Below are positions 1 to 7,922 of a stretch of DNA of 64,000 bases, one piece after another. The stretch is taken from NCBI GenBank assembly GCA_900143635.1, contig FREY01000002.1, forward strand, positions 194,429-258,428, read 5' to 3'. The notes beneath the pieces were generated by a model. That model was not told the DNA's origin. It ran no database searches and saw nothing but the letters and a program-made list of their open reading frames with translations. Numbering within the stretch: position 1 is the stretch's first letter; every line of letters starts with the position of its first letter. Position numbers and translations under genes: made by a program. This DNA comes from Rhodobacteraceae bacterium Alg231-04 (GTDB taxonomy: Bacteria; Pseudomonadota; Alphaproteobacteria; Rhodobacterales; Rhodobacteraceae).

Positions 1-1487
1 TTGATATGCTTGCGCATCAGGTCGCCGGTTTCCGGGCGTTCGGTTGTGATCATCACCGTCATGCCTGATTCGGAGGCTGACAGGCGCATTTTGACCCGGC
101 CCAGTTCTTCGGGGCTGAGCGCAATTTCGATATTTCGGTCACCTTTTGCGGCCACCGCTTCGGCCATCTGCTGGGCCACGGCACGGGGAACCTCGGGGCG
201 GTGCACGGTGCCAGGGCTTACCAAGGCTTCCGTCAGCAATTGATTGAGCCCCGCCGCCTCAGCACCAACCATTTCTCCGCTCAGCAAGGCAGATCCGCTC
301 AGCTCTACCGCCGATTCGGACATGGCCATCTGCATTGCCAGACCAGAAGACATCATTGAGGACGCCTGCATCTGCTGTTGCAGGGCCTGCTGCTGAACGG
401 GTTGCGCCACCGCCCGCCAGGTCTGCTCTGTGCGGGTACGCGGGGCTTCGGTATCGGCAACCTTCGAAAGGCCCTCTTCAGACTCTGTTTCATCCTGTCC
501 CGGCTGTTGGGCTGCGGTGCCCGGCTGCATTTGCACCGCAACACTAGAGGCCGTGGCCTGCTGAACCGTGACTGACCGAACCCGCTCAGGCGCAACGGCG
601 CTTTGGCGAATTTCGTTTTCAATCTGCGCTTCCTGCGCTTTCAAGGAAGTCACCGCCGGGGCGGCGGCCATGACATCCTTTTGCCCGGCATCAGCAGCGC
701 GGTTCGATTCGGGCAGAGCAGAGCGCGGTACGTCAACGACGCCCTGCTGTCCGCCACTGGGCTTGATCACCGGTTGATCCAGTGGCGCGGCAACCTCTTT
801 GGTTGGCTGGGCCTGACCACCAATGGCTGTCAGCTTAGCTGTATCAACAAAACTGGAATCTTTTGGGCGCAGCACATCTGCCCCTGCCGCAGCCTGACCA
901 GCTACCGGCTGCGGGACCTTTTGATCCCCCCCGGCAGTTGCTTGCGCCATCACGGCAGAAACGGCGCTGGCCACTGCAGTTTGGACCGGTGTTTCAACGG
1001 GCTGTGTGGTCGCGCCGGGCCCGTTCAGCACGTGAACCGGAACCTCCCTGCTAATGTCGGACACCGCATTTGGCATTGGCAATTTGACAGGCTGATCCGC
1101 CACATCGACCTGTGCAGTGCCAATTACAGTGCCCGCCTGGATTTCCAGATCAACAGGTGATTCTTCCGTGGCGCCCGCCATGGCTTCACCCATTGTATCC
1201 CGCTCCACCGTGTCGCGGTCTGCAGGAGCGGCTGCCTTTGCGCCTGCCCCATCCGGTTGTTTGGAGGTGCTGTCCGGAGTGGTCGATTTTGATGTTCCGG
1301 ATTCTACTTTGCTTTCAGAAGCTTCGTCTCCGGCGTCAGCCTGACGTCGCTCCATATGGCTTTCGAAATCAGACGCCCCCGAGGCGGAGTCCTTTCGAGT
1401 GCCAGTACCTGTGACAGCCGGTGCGGCACTTGCACCGGATTTGGTCGGTTCGATCATCAGCGTGTTCAGCATGGGATACCCGGACAT
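1..1487 (-). CDS. fliK: Flagellar hook-length control protein FliK (3' end beyond the window)
   Basis: FliK is exported and measures hook length, then switches the export gate through FlhB from hook to filament substrates. The reading frame from the ATG at 1487 runs to the window edge, 495 codons, so the stop codon lies outside. Residues 1 to about 390 are low-complexity and rich in Ala, Gln, Ser, Thr and Pro. The end reads like the FliK C-terminal domain, with LSPEELGRVKMRL followed by ITTERPETGDLMRKHI. Poor sequence conservation ahead of a conserved C-terminal domain is normal for FliK. There is no clear Shine-Dalgarno sequence before the ATG, and a second ATG lies five codons downstream. 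It is divergent from the rod-binding gene and faces a CtrA-like motif. Confidence 0.88.
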   Translation of the reverse strand, partial: MSGYPMLNTLMIEPTKSGASAAPAVTGTGTRKDSASGASDFESHMERRQADAGDEASESKVESGTSKSTTPDSTSKQPDGAGAKAAAPADRDTVERDTMGEAMAGATEESPVDLEIQAGTVIGTAQVDVADQPVKLPMPNAVSDISREVPVHVLNGPGATTQPVETPVQTAVASAVSAVMAQATAGGDQKVPQPVAGQAAAGADVLRPKDSSFVDTAKLTAIGGQAQPTKEVAAPLDQPVIKPSGGQQGVVDVPRSALPESNRAADAGQKDVMAAAPAVTSLKAQEAQIENEIRQSAVAPERVRSVTVQQATASSVAVQMQPGTAAQQPGQDETESEEGLSKVADTEAPRTRTEQTWRAVAQPVQQQALQQQMQASSMMSSGLAMQMAMSESAVELSGSALLSGEMVGAEAAGLNQLLTEALVSPGTVHRPEVPRAVAQQMAEAVAAKGDRNIEIALSPEELGRVKMRLSASESGMTVMITTERPETGDLMRKHI

Positions 1488-1522
1488 TCTATCGCGTTCA
1501 GGTCTGTTAAACACAAAACCGG

Positions 1523-1538
1523 TTACGAAGTTTTTAAC
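1523..1538. promoter_or_regulatory. CtrA-like site between fliK and the rod-binding gene
   Basis: The bases read TTAC-N7-TTAAC, one mismatch from the CtrA full-site consensus TTAA-N7-TTAAC. The site sits in the 111-base divergent gap and could serve either gene. CtrA control of flagellar genes is established in several Rhodobacterales; binding here is inferred. Confidence 0.5.
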
Positions 1539-1598
1539 CGCTGACACGCAATAGTTTCCGGGTCCGGAGAAACCGGCGCAACTTTAGCGGAGGCCAGA

Positions 1599-1898
1599 AT
1601 GCCTGAAACCCCTATATTGCACCCATCGCCCCTGCCCGCCTCGCCGCGTGCGCAGGCGGCCATAAAATCTGCCCAACAAGACCCGCTGCGCCAGGCTGCC
1701 CAAGATTTGGAAGCCTCCTTTATTGCCGAAATGCTGAAATCCGCCGGGCTGGGAAAGTCCCGCGAATCCTTTGGCGGCGGCGCCGGCGAAGACCAGTTTT
1801 CAACTTTCATGATTCGCGCTCAGGCAGAGGAAATGACCAAAGCCGGCGGCATTGGCCTGGCCGAATCGCTCTATCACGCCCTCAAGGAGAGACAGTAA
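1599..1898 (+). CDS. flgJ: Rod-binding protein, FlgJ N-terminal domain only
   Basis: The protein has 99 residues and matches the rod-binding (FlgJ N-terminal) domain: residues 30-95 carry the pattern DLEASFIAEMLKSAG, then GEDQFSTFM and GGIGLAESLY. In enterobacteria FlgJ also has a C-terminal peptidoglycan hydrolase. That half is absent here, as in many alphaproteobacteria, so a separate lytic enzyme must open the wall for the rod. The stop codon overlaps the next start (TAATG), which implies translational coupling with the FlgN-like gene. Confidence 0.85.
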   Translation: MPETPILHPSPLPASPRAQAAIKSAQQDPLRQAAQDLEASFIAEMLKSAGLGKSRESFGGGAGEDQFSTFMIRAQAEEMTKAGGIGLAESLYHALKERQ

Positions 1899-2257
1899 TG
1901 ACACAGAAGACACCGCAACAAATGATCGACGCGCTGGATGAGATTCTGGATCAGGAGCGCGAGGCCCTGCTCAAAGGGGATCTGGCGGCACTGGAACCGA
2001 TGGTCGCCGAAAAAGATGCGCTGATCGCCGGGCTCAACGCTCTGGGCCAACTGGAAGAAGACACGATCAGCAACGTTCAGGGAAAGGTCGTACGCAATCA
2101 GGCGCTGCTGACAAGTGCGATGGAGGGAATCAAAGCCGTTGCCTCGCGGATGTCCGAATTGCGCAAAGTCCGCAAAGGTCTCGACGTCTATGACCGCTCC
2201 GGAACAAAAAGCAGCTATTCCACCCAAGGCGCCAAGTCCCTTGAAAAGCGCGCTTAA
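1898..2257 (+). CDS. FlgN-like flagellar export chaperone
   Basis: A 119-residue, mostly helical and acidic protein. Its start (residues 8-60, with MIDALDEILDQEREALLKGD and then MVAEKDALIAGL) has the FlgN pattern of two long helices. FlgN-type chaperones hold the hook-junction proteins FlgK and FlgL before export. FlgK and FlgL are encoded at 27303-29762, so this assignment would give them a partner. It follows the rod-binding gene with a one-base overlap. Family assignment is by helical pattern, size and context, so it is less certain than for enzymes. Confidence 0.7.
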   Translation: MTQKTPQQMIDALDEILDQEREALLKGDLAALEPMVAEKDALIAGLNALGQLEEDTISNVQGKVVRNQALLTSAMEGIKAVASRMSELRKVRKGLDVYDRSGTKSSYSTQGAKSLEKRA

Positions 2258-2490
2258 TCCGAACCTGAACCAAGCCTGTGGCGGGATTGAATAAAATCCG
2301 AACGAACCAAAGCCCGCCATTAGCATTCCTTTAGTACCTAAGTGGGCAATGTCTCCTTGCATCTCGGAAACAAGGGATGGCGCGAAAGCCGCAAGGCAGA
2401 ACGCAATGTCAGAATGACGCCAGGAACGCCCCCTAGGGGTAACAGAATGAATGGGGCCAAAGAGCCCCTCCACTAAAGGAAAAACTTGCT
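2258..2490 (+). promoter_or_regulatory. Flagellin promoter and leader region
   Basis: This 233-base gap precedes flagellin. Near its end a GGGGC (2453-2457) / GCCCC (2464-2468) hairpin with a 6-base loop stands just ahead of the AAGGA ribosome site (2476-2480). Further up there is a CCCCTAGGGG palindrome. A weak TTAG-N7-TTAG motif lies at 2320-2334. In Caulobacter FlbT acts on the flagellin mRNA leader, and flbT lies downstream here, so a leader target is plausible. No convincing sigma-28 or sigma-54 promoter was found. Confidence 0.45.
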
Positions 2491-3336
2491 ATGACCAGCA
2501 TTCTGAGCAACAACGGCGCAATGGTTGCACTGCAGACTCTGCAGTCTGTGAACAACGATCTGGACGCAACCCAGAAGCAGATCTCCACCGGCAAGGAAGT
2601 CGGCACCGCGTCCGACAACGCTGCTGTTTGGGCGATCTCCAAGACCATGGAATCGGACATCGGCGGCTTCGAAGCCATCTCCGACAGCCTGGGTGTGGGT
2701 GAAGCCACCGTTGCCGTTGCTTCCGCCGGCGCGGAGCAGATCGTTGAAAAGCTGAACGAGATCAAGACTCTGATCGTTTCGGCACAGTCGGAGAACGTGG
2801 ATCACGCTAAGATCCAAACCGACATCACTGCCAAGCAGGACCAGATCAACGCGATCATTGGTGCGGCCCAGTTCAACGGCGCCAACCTGCTTGCAACCGA
2901 CGTTGACGGCAATACGACCACCAGCCTCGGCGTTCTCGCTTCGCTGGACCGTGTTGGCGCCGGCGGCACAGTGACCGCGACTGAAATCACCATCGCGACG
3001 GTTGATTTTGAAGCGGACATTGAGGGCGGTACTCTGACCAGCATCACCGACGCTGCAACTGCGGCAACTGCTCTGGGTGACATCGAAACGCTGCTGTCGA
3101 CAGCTATCGATGGCGCCGCAGCGCTGGGTGCATCGGCTGCCCGCCTGGCAGACCAGGGCGAATTTGTGTCCAAGCTGACCGATGCCATGAAGTCTGGTGT
3201 CTCCACCATGACCGATACCAACATGGAAGAGGCCTCGGCGAAATTGAAAGCCCTGCAGACCCAGCAGCAGCTGGCTGTGCAGTCGCTCTCTATCGCCAAC
3301 CAGGCACCGCAGACCATCATGTCGCTGTTCCGCTAA
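2491..3336 (+). CDS. fliC: Flagellin
   Basis: The filament subunit, 281 residues. It has the conserved flagellin ends: residues 1-100 contain the helical pattern LQSVNNDLDATQKQISTGK and SDNAAVWAISKTMESD, and the last 50 residues end in LSIANQAPQTIMSLFR. The middle (about 145-195) is short and Thr/Ala/Gly-rich, so the variable outer domain is small, as in many alphaproteobacteria. It is followed by a strong hairpin and then flaF and flbT, a classic alphaproteobacterial trio. It is secreted by the flagellar export gate and would be capped at the junction by FlgK and FlgL. Confidence 0.95.
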   Translation: MTSILSNNGAMVALQTLQSVNNDLDATQKQISTGKEVGTASDNAAVWAISKTMESDIGGFEAISDSLGVGEATVAVASAGAEQIVEKLNEIKTLIVSAQSENVDHAKIQTDITAKQDQINAIIGAAQFNGANLLATDVDGNTTTSLGVLASLDRVGAGGTVTATEITIATVDFEADIEGGTLTSITDAATAATALGDIETLLSTAIDGAAALGASAARLADQGEFVSKLTDAMKSGVSTMTDTNMEEASAKLKALQTQQQLAVQSLSIANQAPQTIMSLFR

Positions 3337-3343
3337 CAGTATA

Positions 3344-3373
3344 GGTTCGGGGCGCTTCTCGGCGCCCCGAACC
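3344..3373 (+). terminator. Strong hairpin after flagellin, without a T-run
   Basis: Twelve-base arms (GGTTCGGGGCGC at 3344-3355 and its complement at 3362-3373) flank a six-base loop. No T-tract follows, so it may protect the 3' end of the flagellin mRNA or only partly terminate, leaving reduced transcription of flaF and flbT. Confidence 0.65.
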
Positions 3374-3420
3374 GCACCCCCGCACCTCAGAGAATCTGAA
3401 GTAATACGTTAGGAAAACAC

Positions 3421-3792
3421 GTGAATGCCCTTCTGAAGGCGAAGAGTGCCTATGCGGCGGCAAAAGCCCCGACCCGGACCAGCAAAGATCTCGAATTTGA
3501 AGCCCTCGCCCGGATTACACACCGGATGATCGCAGAAACCCGCAAAGGTTCTGATGGTTTCAATTCCCTGGTTTCGGCCGTGAACGAAAACCGCAGGCTC
3601 TGGACAATTTTTGCGTCCGACCTTGCGAGCAAGGGGAACCCGTATCCGCAAGACCTGAAGGACAGCCTTATCGATCTGGCTGATTTCACGCGATCCCATT
3701 CCAGTAAGGTCCTGGCCCGGAAGGCCCATGTCGGACCGCTGGTGGAAATCAACACGGCCATCATGCGTGGCCTTCGCAGCGGAGCAACCTGA
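3421..3792 (+). CDS. flaF: Flagellin biosynthesis regulator FlaF
   Basis: FlaF promotes flagellin synthesis and secretion in alphaproteobacteria, in opposition to FlbT. The 123-residue protein matches the family in length and in the motifs AKSAYAAAKAPTRTSKDLEFEAL near the start (starting at residue 7), ENRRLWTIFASDLA in the middle and LIDLADFTRSHS later. The start is GTG with AGGA a few bases upstream. It lies 84 bases after flagellin and 2 bases before flbT, so the pair is probably cotranslated. Confidence 0.9.
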   Translation: MNALLKAKSAYAAAKAPTRTSKDLEFEALARITHRMIAETRKGSDGFNSLVSAVNENRRLWTIFASDLASKGNPYPQDLKDSLIDLADFTRSHSSKVLARKAHVGPLVEINTAIMRGLRSGAT

Positions 3793-3794
3793 AT

Positions 3795-4199
3795 ATGAGT
3801 GGACTGGTCCTGAAACTAGCTCCCAAAGAGCGCGTCCTCGTCAATGGCGCCGTTATTGAAAACGGTGACCGACGCAGCCGCCTGTCGATTGTCACACCAG
3901 ACGCAAACATCCTGCGCCTGCGCGATGCAATCCACCCCGAAGACGCGAATACACCGGTGCGCCGTGTGTGTTACGCAATGCAGCTGATTTTGACCGGCGA
4001 TACTGACCCGGTCGAAGAACGGCTTCCGATGCTACGGCGCATCGAAGAGCTGAGCCAGGTCTTCACCGACCCGGATAGCCGCGCGACACTGGCGGAAGCC
4101 ACAGACGCGTTGATCAATGACAATCACTACCGGTGCCTGAAGGCATTGCGTGCCCTTCTGGCACGGGAAGACCGGTTGATGGCAGTGCGCCCGTCATGA
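3795..4199 (+). CDS. flbT: Flagellar biosynthesis repressor FlbT
   Basis: FlbT binds the flagellin mRNA leader in Caulobacter and lowers its stability until the hook is finished. This 134-residue protein begins MSGLVLKLAPKERVLVNGAV and continues with ENGDRRSRLSIVTPDANILRL, the family's usual opening. Further on it has RRVCYAMQLILTG. The gene overlaps the following DUF1217 gene by four bases (ATGA). Position directly downstream of flagellin and flaF supports the call. Confidence 0.92.
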   Translation: MSGLVLKLAPKERVLVNGAVIENGDRRSRLSIVTPDANILRLRDAIHPEDANTPVRRVCYAMQLILTGDTDPVEERLPMLRRIEELSQVFTDPDSRATLAEATDALINDNHYRCLKALRALLAREDRLMAVRPS

Positions 4200-4984
4200 G
4201 CTTTAGCCCGATCATCCCGTCAACCGGTATTGTCGGCTGGAATTTCCTCCAGTCGACTTACGACAAGCAATTCGAGACCTTTTCAAAGGACCCGGTTCTT
4301 GACCGCGAGACAGATTATTTTGCCGAGAAAATCGGTGAGGTCACATCTGTGGATGATCTGATGGCCGACCGCCGCCTGCTGCAGGTGGCGCTCGGAGCCT
4401 ATGGTCTCGATGATCAAATCGACATGAAAGCACTTGTCGAAAAGGTTTTGCGGGAAGGGTCTACCGCAGATGACGCGCTGGCCAACAAGCTGGGCGATGA
4501 CCGTTGGGTTCAGTTTGCCGAAGCTTTTGGATTTGGTCCCGGTGAAACGCCCAAAACCAGCGATTCCGAGGCCATGGCCAACATCTCTTTCACCTATCAA
4601 GTTCAGTCTTTCGAAGCTGCCGTTGGTGAACAGGATCATTCCATGCGCGTCGCGATGTACGGTGAACGCGAAATGTTGGAATTGGCCAACGACGAGACAT
4701 CAAACGATACCAAATGGTACAATGTCATGGGCCAGCCCGCCATCCGCGAGATGATGGAAACGGCACTCGCCCTTCCCAAGGACATGGGCCAGGCGGATAT
4801 TGAATTACAGCTGACTATCTTTCAGGACCGTGCGAGTTCCGTTTTTGGAACCGACCAGATTGCAGACTTCGCTGATCCCGAGAAGATGGAAAAACTGGTG
4901 CATACCTATCTGGCACGCTCTCAGATTGCCCAGTTCGAAGCCTCAATCTCCTCGGCGTCAACCGCATTGATGCTGCTGAGGTAA
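4196..4984 (+). CDS. DUF1217 family flagellar-cluster protein
   Basis: A 262-residue soluble protein of unknown role. It opens MSFSPIIPSTGIVGWNFLQ and then carries repeated helical segments with the pattern YFAEKIGEVTSVDDLMADRRLL, typical of the DUF1217 family that recurs in alphaproteobacterial flagellar clusters. An upstream GTG would add 21 residues. The ATG at 4196 is preferred because it overlaps the flbT stop as ATGA. No signal peptide or membrane segment is visible. A strong bidirectional terminator follows. A role in flagellin handling is only inferred from the operon. Confidence 0.8.
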   Translation: MSFSPIIPSTGIVGWNFLQSTYDKQFETFSKDPVLDRETDYFAEKIGEVTSVDDLMADRRLLQVALGAYGLDDQIDMKALVEKVLREGSTADDALANKLGDDRWVQFAEAFGFGPGETPKTSDSEAMANISFTYQVQSFEAAVGEQDHSMRVAMYGEREMLELANDETSNDTKWYNVMGQPAIREMMETALALPKDMGQADIELQLTIFQDRASSVFGTDQIADFADPEKMEKLVHTYLARSQIAQFEASISSASTALMLLR

Positions 4985-5003
4985 GGCCGATAATTCTTCA
5001 AAC

Positions 5004-5032
5004 AAAAAGGCGCTCCTTTCGGAGCGCCTTTT
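5004..5032. terminator. Bidirectional terminator between the DUF1217 gene and fliI
   Basis: AAAAA, arm GGCGCTCC (5009-5016), loop TTTC, arm GGAGCGCC (5021-5028), TTTT. A- and T-runs on both sides let it end both the plus-strand flagellin operon and the minus-strand fliI. Confidence 0.92.
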
Positions 5033-5089
5033 CGTTTGTCTCATCAAATTTCGGATGCCGTATGAACACGCGGGCGGTTTGTGGGCGCA

Positions 5090-6418
5090 TCAGCGCCCAC
5101 CCCCTGCGCGTCGCAGAATCAATTGCAGCCTGTTGAAACTGTTCTCAATTCCATCATCATCGATCTTGCCGAAAAAGGCATCAAGTTCAGGCCAGACACG
5201 AACCGCCTGATCCAGAACCATATCTGCACCTTCAGAATAGAGCCCGGCCCGGATCATCACTTCGGATTGTTCATAGGTGCCAAGGAATTTCCGGACTTCG
5301 CTGATCATCTGGTTCTGCTCTGGCGTGGCCGCGGACGGCAGGCTACGCGAGACCGATCGTGACACATCAATGGCCGGGAAGCGGCCCCGTTCGGCAATTT
5401 CGCGGTTCAAAACGATATGGCCGTCCAGCACCCCGCGCATGATATCGGCGATGGGCTCATCCATGTCCGATCCGGCCACCAGAACGCTGAACACAGCGGT
5501 GATATGACCCTGACCGGGACCACCAGGTCCGGCGCGCTCACACAGACCGGTAATCAACGGCGTCACCGATGGCGGATAGCCGCGCAGCGCAGGCGCCTCA
5601 CCCGAGGCAACGGCAATTTCGCGATGGGCTTCGGCAAAGCGGGTTACCGAGTCGGCCAGAAACAGCACCGATTTCCCCTGATCGCGGAAATGTTCTGCAA
5701 CTGTCATCGCTGATTGCGCGCACCGACGACGCACCAGTGCCGATTGATCCGATGTCGCCGCAACAACAACCGCGCGCTTCATGCCCTCAGGCCCCAGCAC
5801 CGTGTCAACGAAATGCTTCACCTCGCGGCCACGTTCACCGATCAGCGCCATGACAACAACATCAGCACCCATGTTCTGCGCCAGCTGGGCCAGCAGCGTG
5901 GATTTACCCACTCCGGAGCCCGCAAAGAGACCAATCCGCTGTCCTTCGACCAGCGGCAGGATGGTGTTCAGCAGCGACAGCCCTGTCGGCAGCCGTTCTC
6001 CCATTTCCTGCCGCGATCCAGCCGCAGGCGGTTGCGCGGCAATGTCCCGTGCCACCGGCCCCCGCAGAAGCGGGCGGTCGTCCAAAGGTTTGCCATAGGG
6101 GTCGATCAATCGACCGATCCAATTGTCATCCGGGGCAAATTCAGGCGTTTTATGCAACACCACAGGATCCTTCAGCGCAACACGGTCCGGCGCCAGGTCC
6201 GGCAGCATCGATACCGATTCGAGATGAATTTGCATGACCTCTCCCGGCAGTTCGTCACCGTCCTGCCGCTTGAGAACAAGCCGATCACCGATTCGTGCGC
6301 TGCCCGTGAGCCCGCTAACCTCGATCACACCCCCGTGGATGCCTGAAACCCGTCCCATAGGCTTGGAAAGGCGGTTTCCGGCAATTTCCCGGGTCAGTGC
6401 GGTAAGGGCTGATTGCAT
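5090..6418 (-). CDS. fliI: Flagellum-specific export ATPase FliI
   Basis: FliI is the soluble ATPase at the base of the flagellar export gate, related to the F1 beta subunit. The 442 residues match family length. A Walker A loop GSGVGKST lies at about 167-174, followed by VVMALIGERGREVKHF (about 190-205) and the Walker B region SVLFLADSVTRFAEAHREI. It is a single gene on the minus strand between a terminator and the divergent flgB promoter. Its usual partner FliH is encoded at 23365-23979. Confidence 0.96.
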   Translation of the reverse strand: MQSALTALTREIAGNRLSKPMGRVSGIHGGVIEVSGLTGSARIGDRLVLKRQDGDELPGEVMQIHLESVSMLPDLAPDRVALKDPVVLHKTPEFAPDDNWIGRLIDPYGKPLDDRPLLRGPVARDIAAQPPAAGSRQEMGERLPTGLSLLNTILPLVEGQRIGLFAGSGVGKSTLLAQLAQNMGADVVVMALIGERGREVKHFVDTVLGPEGMKRAVVVAATSDQSALVRRRCAQSAMTVAEHFRDQGKSVLFLADSVTRFAEAHREIAVASGEAPALRGYPPSVTPLITGLCERAGPGGPGQGHITAVFSVLVAGSDMDEPIADIMRGVLDGHIVLNREIAERGRFPAIDVSRSVSRSLPSAATPEQNQMISEVRKFLGTYEQSEVMIRAGLYSEGADMVLDQAVRVWPELDAFFGKIDDDGIENSFNRLQLILRRAGGGR

Positions 6419-6468
6419 TTTCGGGTTCTCCCAATAGTTGCTGCAAACCGTTTATAAAGGAATCGGGG

Positions 6469-6483
6469 TTAAGCCTTGATTGA
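6469..6483. promoter_or_regulatory. CtrA-like site between fliI and flgB
   Basis: TTAA-N7-TTGA, one mismatch from the CtrA full-site core TTAA-N7-TTAA. It lies 25 bases ahead of flgB in the 89-base divergent gap, a position where it could control both units. Binding is inferred. Confidence 0.45.
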
Positions 6484-6507
6484 AATCCGATCGAGGGAGA
6501 AACCCCG

Positions 6508-6906
6508 ATGTTCACAGAATTGAACGTCTTCAAGCTTGCACATGCGATGGCGTCCCATGCCGGGACACGCCAGGCGCTCGTGTCGCAAAACACCGCGAAT
6601 GCCGATACGCCCGGCTACCACGCGAAGGATATCAAACCCTTCACCGAAGTCTTTTCCGAAGGCGCCAACCCAGGCGCCATGCGCGCCAGCCGTGCGCAGC
6701 ATCTGAATGGTGCGGGCACGGCTCAGGACGGATCGATGAAATGGGCAACGACAACCTCCGAGGCCGGTAGCGACCCCAACGACAATTCCGTCTCTCTTGA
6801 GGAGGAAATGCTGAAAGGCGTCGAAGTAAAGCGCCAGCATGACCGGGCCCTCGCAATCTACAAATCTTCGATGAATGTGCTGCGCGCCAGCATCCGGGAC
6901 CGGTGA
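6508..6906 (+). CDS. flgB: Flagellar basal-body rod protein FlgB
   Basis: Proximal rod subunit, 132 residues. The rod-family motif NTANADTPGYHAKDIKPF stands near residue 30, with an acidic, Asn-rich middle and a C-terminal helix ending YKSSMNVLRASIRDR. It is the first gene of the plus-strand rod operon, read from the promoter region shared with fliI. flgC follows after 11 bases with the site GAGGAG before it. Confidence 0.94.
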   Translation: MFTELNVFKLAHAMASHAGTRQALVSQNTANADTPGYHAKDIKPFTEVFSEGANPGAMRASRAQHLNGAGTAQDGSMKWATTTSEAGSDPNDNSVSLEEEMLKGVEVKRQHDRALAIYKSSMNVLRASIRDR

Positions 6907-6917
6907 GGAGCTGAACC

Positions 6918-7310
6918 ATGAGTGAATTTTCCAATTCCCTATCCGTCACCGCCAGCGCGCTGAAAGCACAGGCCACCCGCCTGCGTCATGTGTCGGAAAA
7001 CATCTCGAACGCGGACACGCCGGGCTACCGTCGCAAGACAGTTCCGTTCCAGGCGGTGCGTGATCTGAATACAGAGGCAGAATCGGTCAAGGCCGGTCGC
7101 GTGACCCTGGACCGCCGTGATCTGGAGAAAGTCTATGATCCGTCGCACCCGATGGCAGATGCGTCCGGTCACTATGAAGGCTCCAATGTCGATCTGATGA
7201 TCGAGATCGCCGACGCCCGTGAAGCGCAGCGCAGCTATGACGCCAACCTCAAGATGTTTGAACAAACCCGCCAGATGTCCTCGTCGCTGATGGAGCTTCT
7301 GCGACGATAA
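6918..7310 (+). CDS. flgC: Flagellar basal-body rod protein FlgC
   Basis: Proximal rod subunit, 130 residues. It has SENISNADTPGYRRKTVPF at about 30-48 and the C-terminal pattern VDLMIEIADAREAQRSYDANLKMFE that typifies FlgC and the axial protein family. It is exported through the flagellar gate without a cleaved signal. It sits between flgB and fliE, the standard order. Confidence 0.95.
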   Translation: MSEFSNSLSVTASALKAQATRLRHVSENISNADTPGYRRKTVPFQAVRDLNTEAESVKAGRVTLDRRDLEKVYDPSHPMADASGHYEGSNVDLMIEIADAREAQRSYDANLKMFEQTRQMSSSLMELLRR

Positions 7311-7350
7311 CGACGACCGAACTGAAACCTAAACGAACGGGAGATCCAGA

Positions 7351-7647
7351 ATGGATATTCGTGCCCTTTCCGCCGCCAGCGGCTACGCTGCAGCAAAACC
7401 TGCAACCCAAATTGACCCGGACCACCAGGGCCAAAGCCTCGGTGCCCGTGCCGGTGCCAGCTTTGAAAGCTTCACTCAGACTCTGCAGGCCAGCGAACAG
7501 GCCTCTGTTCAGGCCATGACCGGCCAGGGTGACCCGCATATTCTGGTGCAGGCCCTGGCGCAGACCGAACTTGCCGTGGAGACAGCCGTAACCGTGCGCA
7601 ACAAAGTGGTCGAAGCCTACCAAGAAATTCTGCGGATGCCGGTCTGA
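7351..7647 (+). CDS. fliE: Flagellar hook-basal body protein FliE
   Basis: FliE joins the MS ring to the rod. The protein has 98 residues, near the usual 100, with a variable first half and the conserved end ALAQTELAVETAVTVRNKVV followed by EAYQEILRMPV. AACGGGAG precedes the ATG. It is followed after three bases by fliQ. Confidence 0.92.
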   Translation: MDIRALSAASGYAAAKPATQIDPDHQGQSLGARAGASFESFTQTLQASEQASVQAMTGQGDPHILVQALAQTELAVETAVTVRNKVVEAYQEILRMPV

Positions 7648-7650
7648 GCC

Positions 7651-7920
7651 ATGATGAACGAGGGCTCCTTTTATGACGTGTTACGCCAGGCGCTTTGGGC
7701 GGCGGTGACAATGTCGACTCCAATTCTTGTGGTCGCGCTGGTCGTTGGACTCGTCATTGGCCTGTTTCAGGCGCTGACCTCGGTTCAGGAAATGACCCTC
7801 ACATTCGTGCCCAAACTGGCCGCAATCCTGGTCGTCTTCTGGATGACCATGGGTTTCATGACAAACACTCTGGTCTCTTTCTTTGACGGCCAGATCATTC
7901 CAATGATCATCGGAGGCTGA
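7651..7920 (+). CDS. fliQ: Flagellar export gate protein FliQ
   Basis: A small membrane component of the FliP5-FliQ4-FliR1 export gate. The 89 residues hold two hydrophobic segments (about 17-39 and 53-75) and the family pattern STPILVVALVVGLVIGLFQALT, then QEMTLTFVPK. The start could also be one codon downstream, since the gene opens with two Met codons. fliP and fliR lie in other operons of this window. Confidence 0.95.
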   Translation: MMNEGSFYDVLRQALWAAVTMSTPILVVALVVGLVIGLFQALTSVQEMTLTFVPKLAAILVVFWMTMGFMTNTLVSFFDGQIIPMIIGG

Positions 7921-7922
7921 GG

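Noticed and set aside
2341-2376. TGGGCA ... TTGCA resembling a sigma-54 promoter upstream of flagellin
   Set aside because: The spacing between the GG and GC elements is 12-13 bases, not the required 10.
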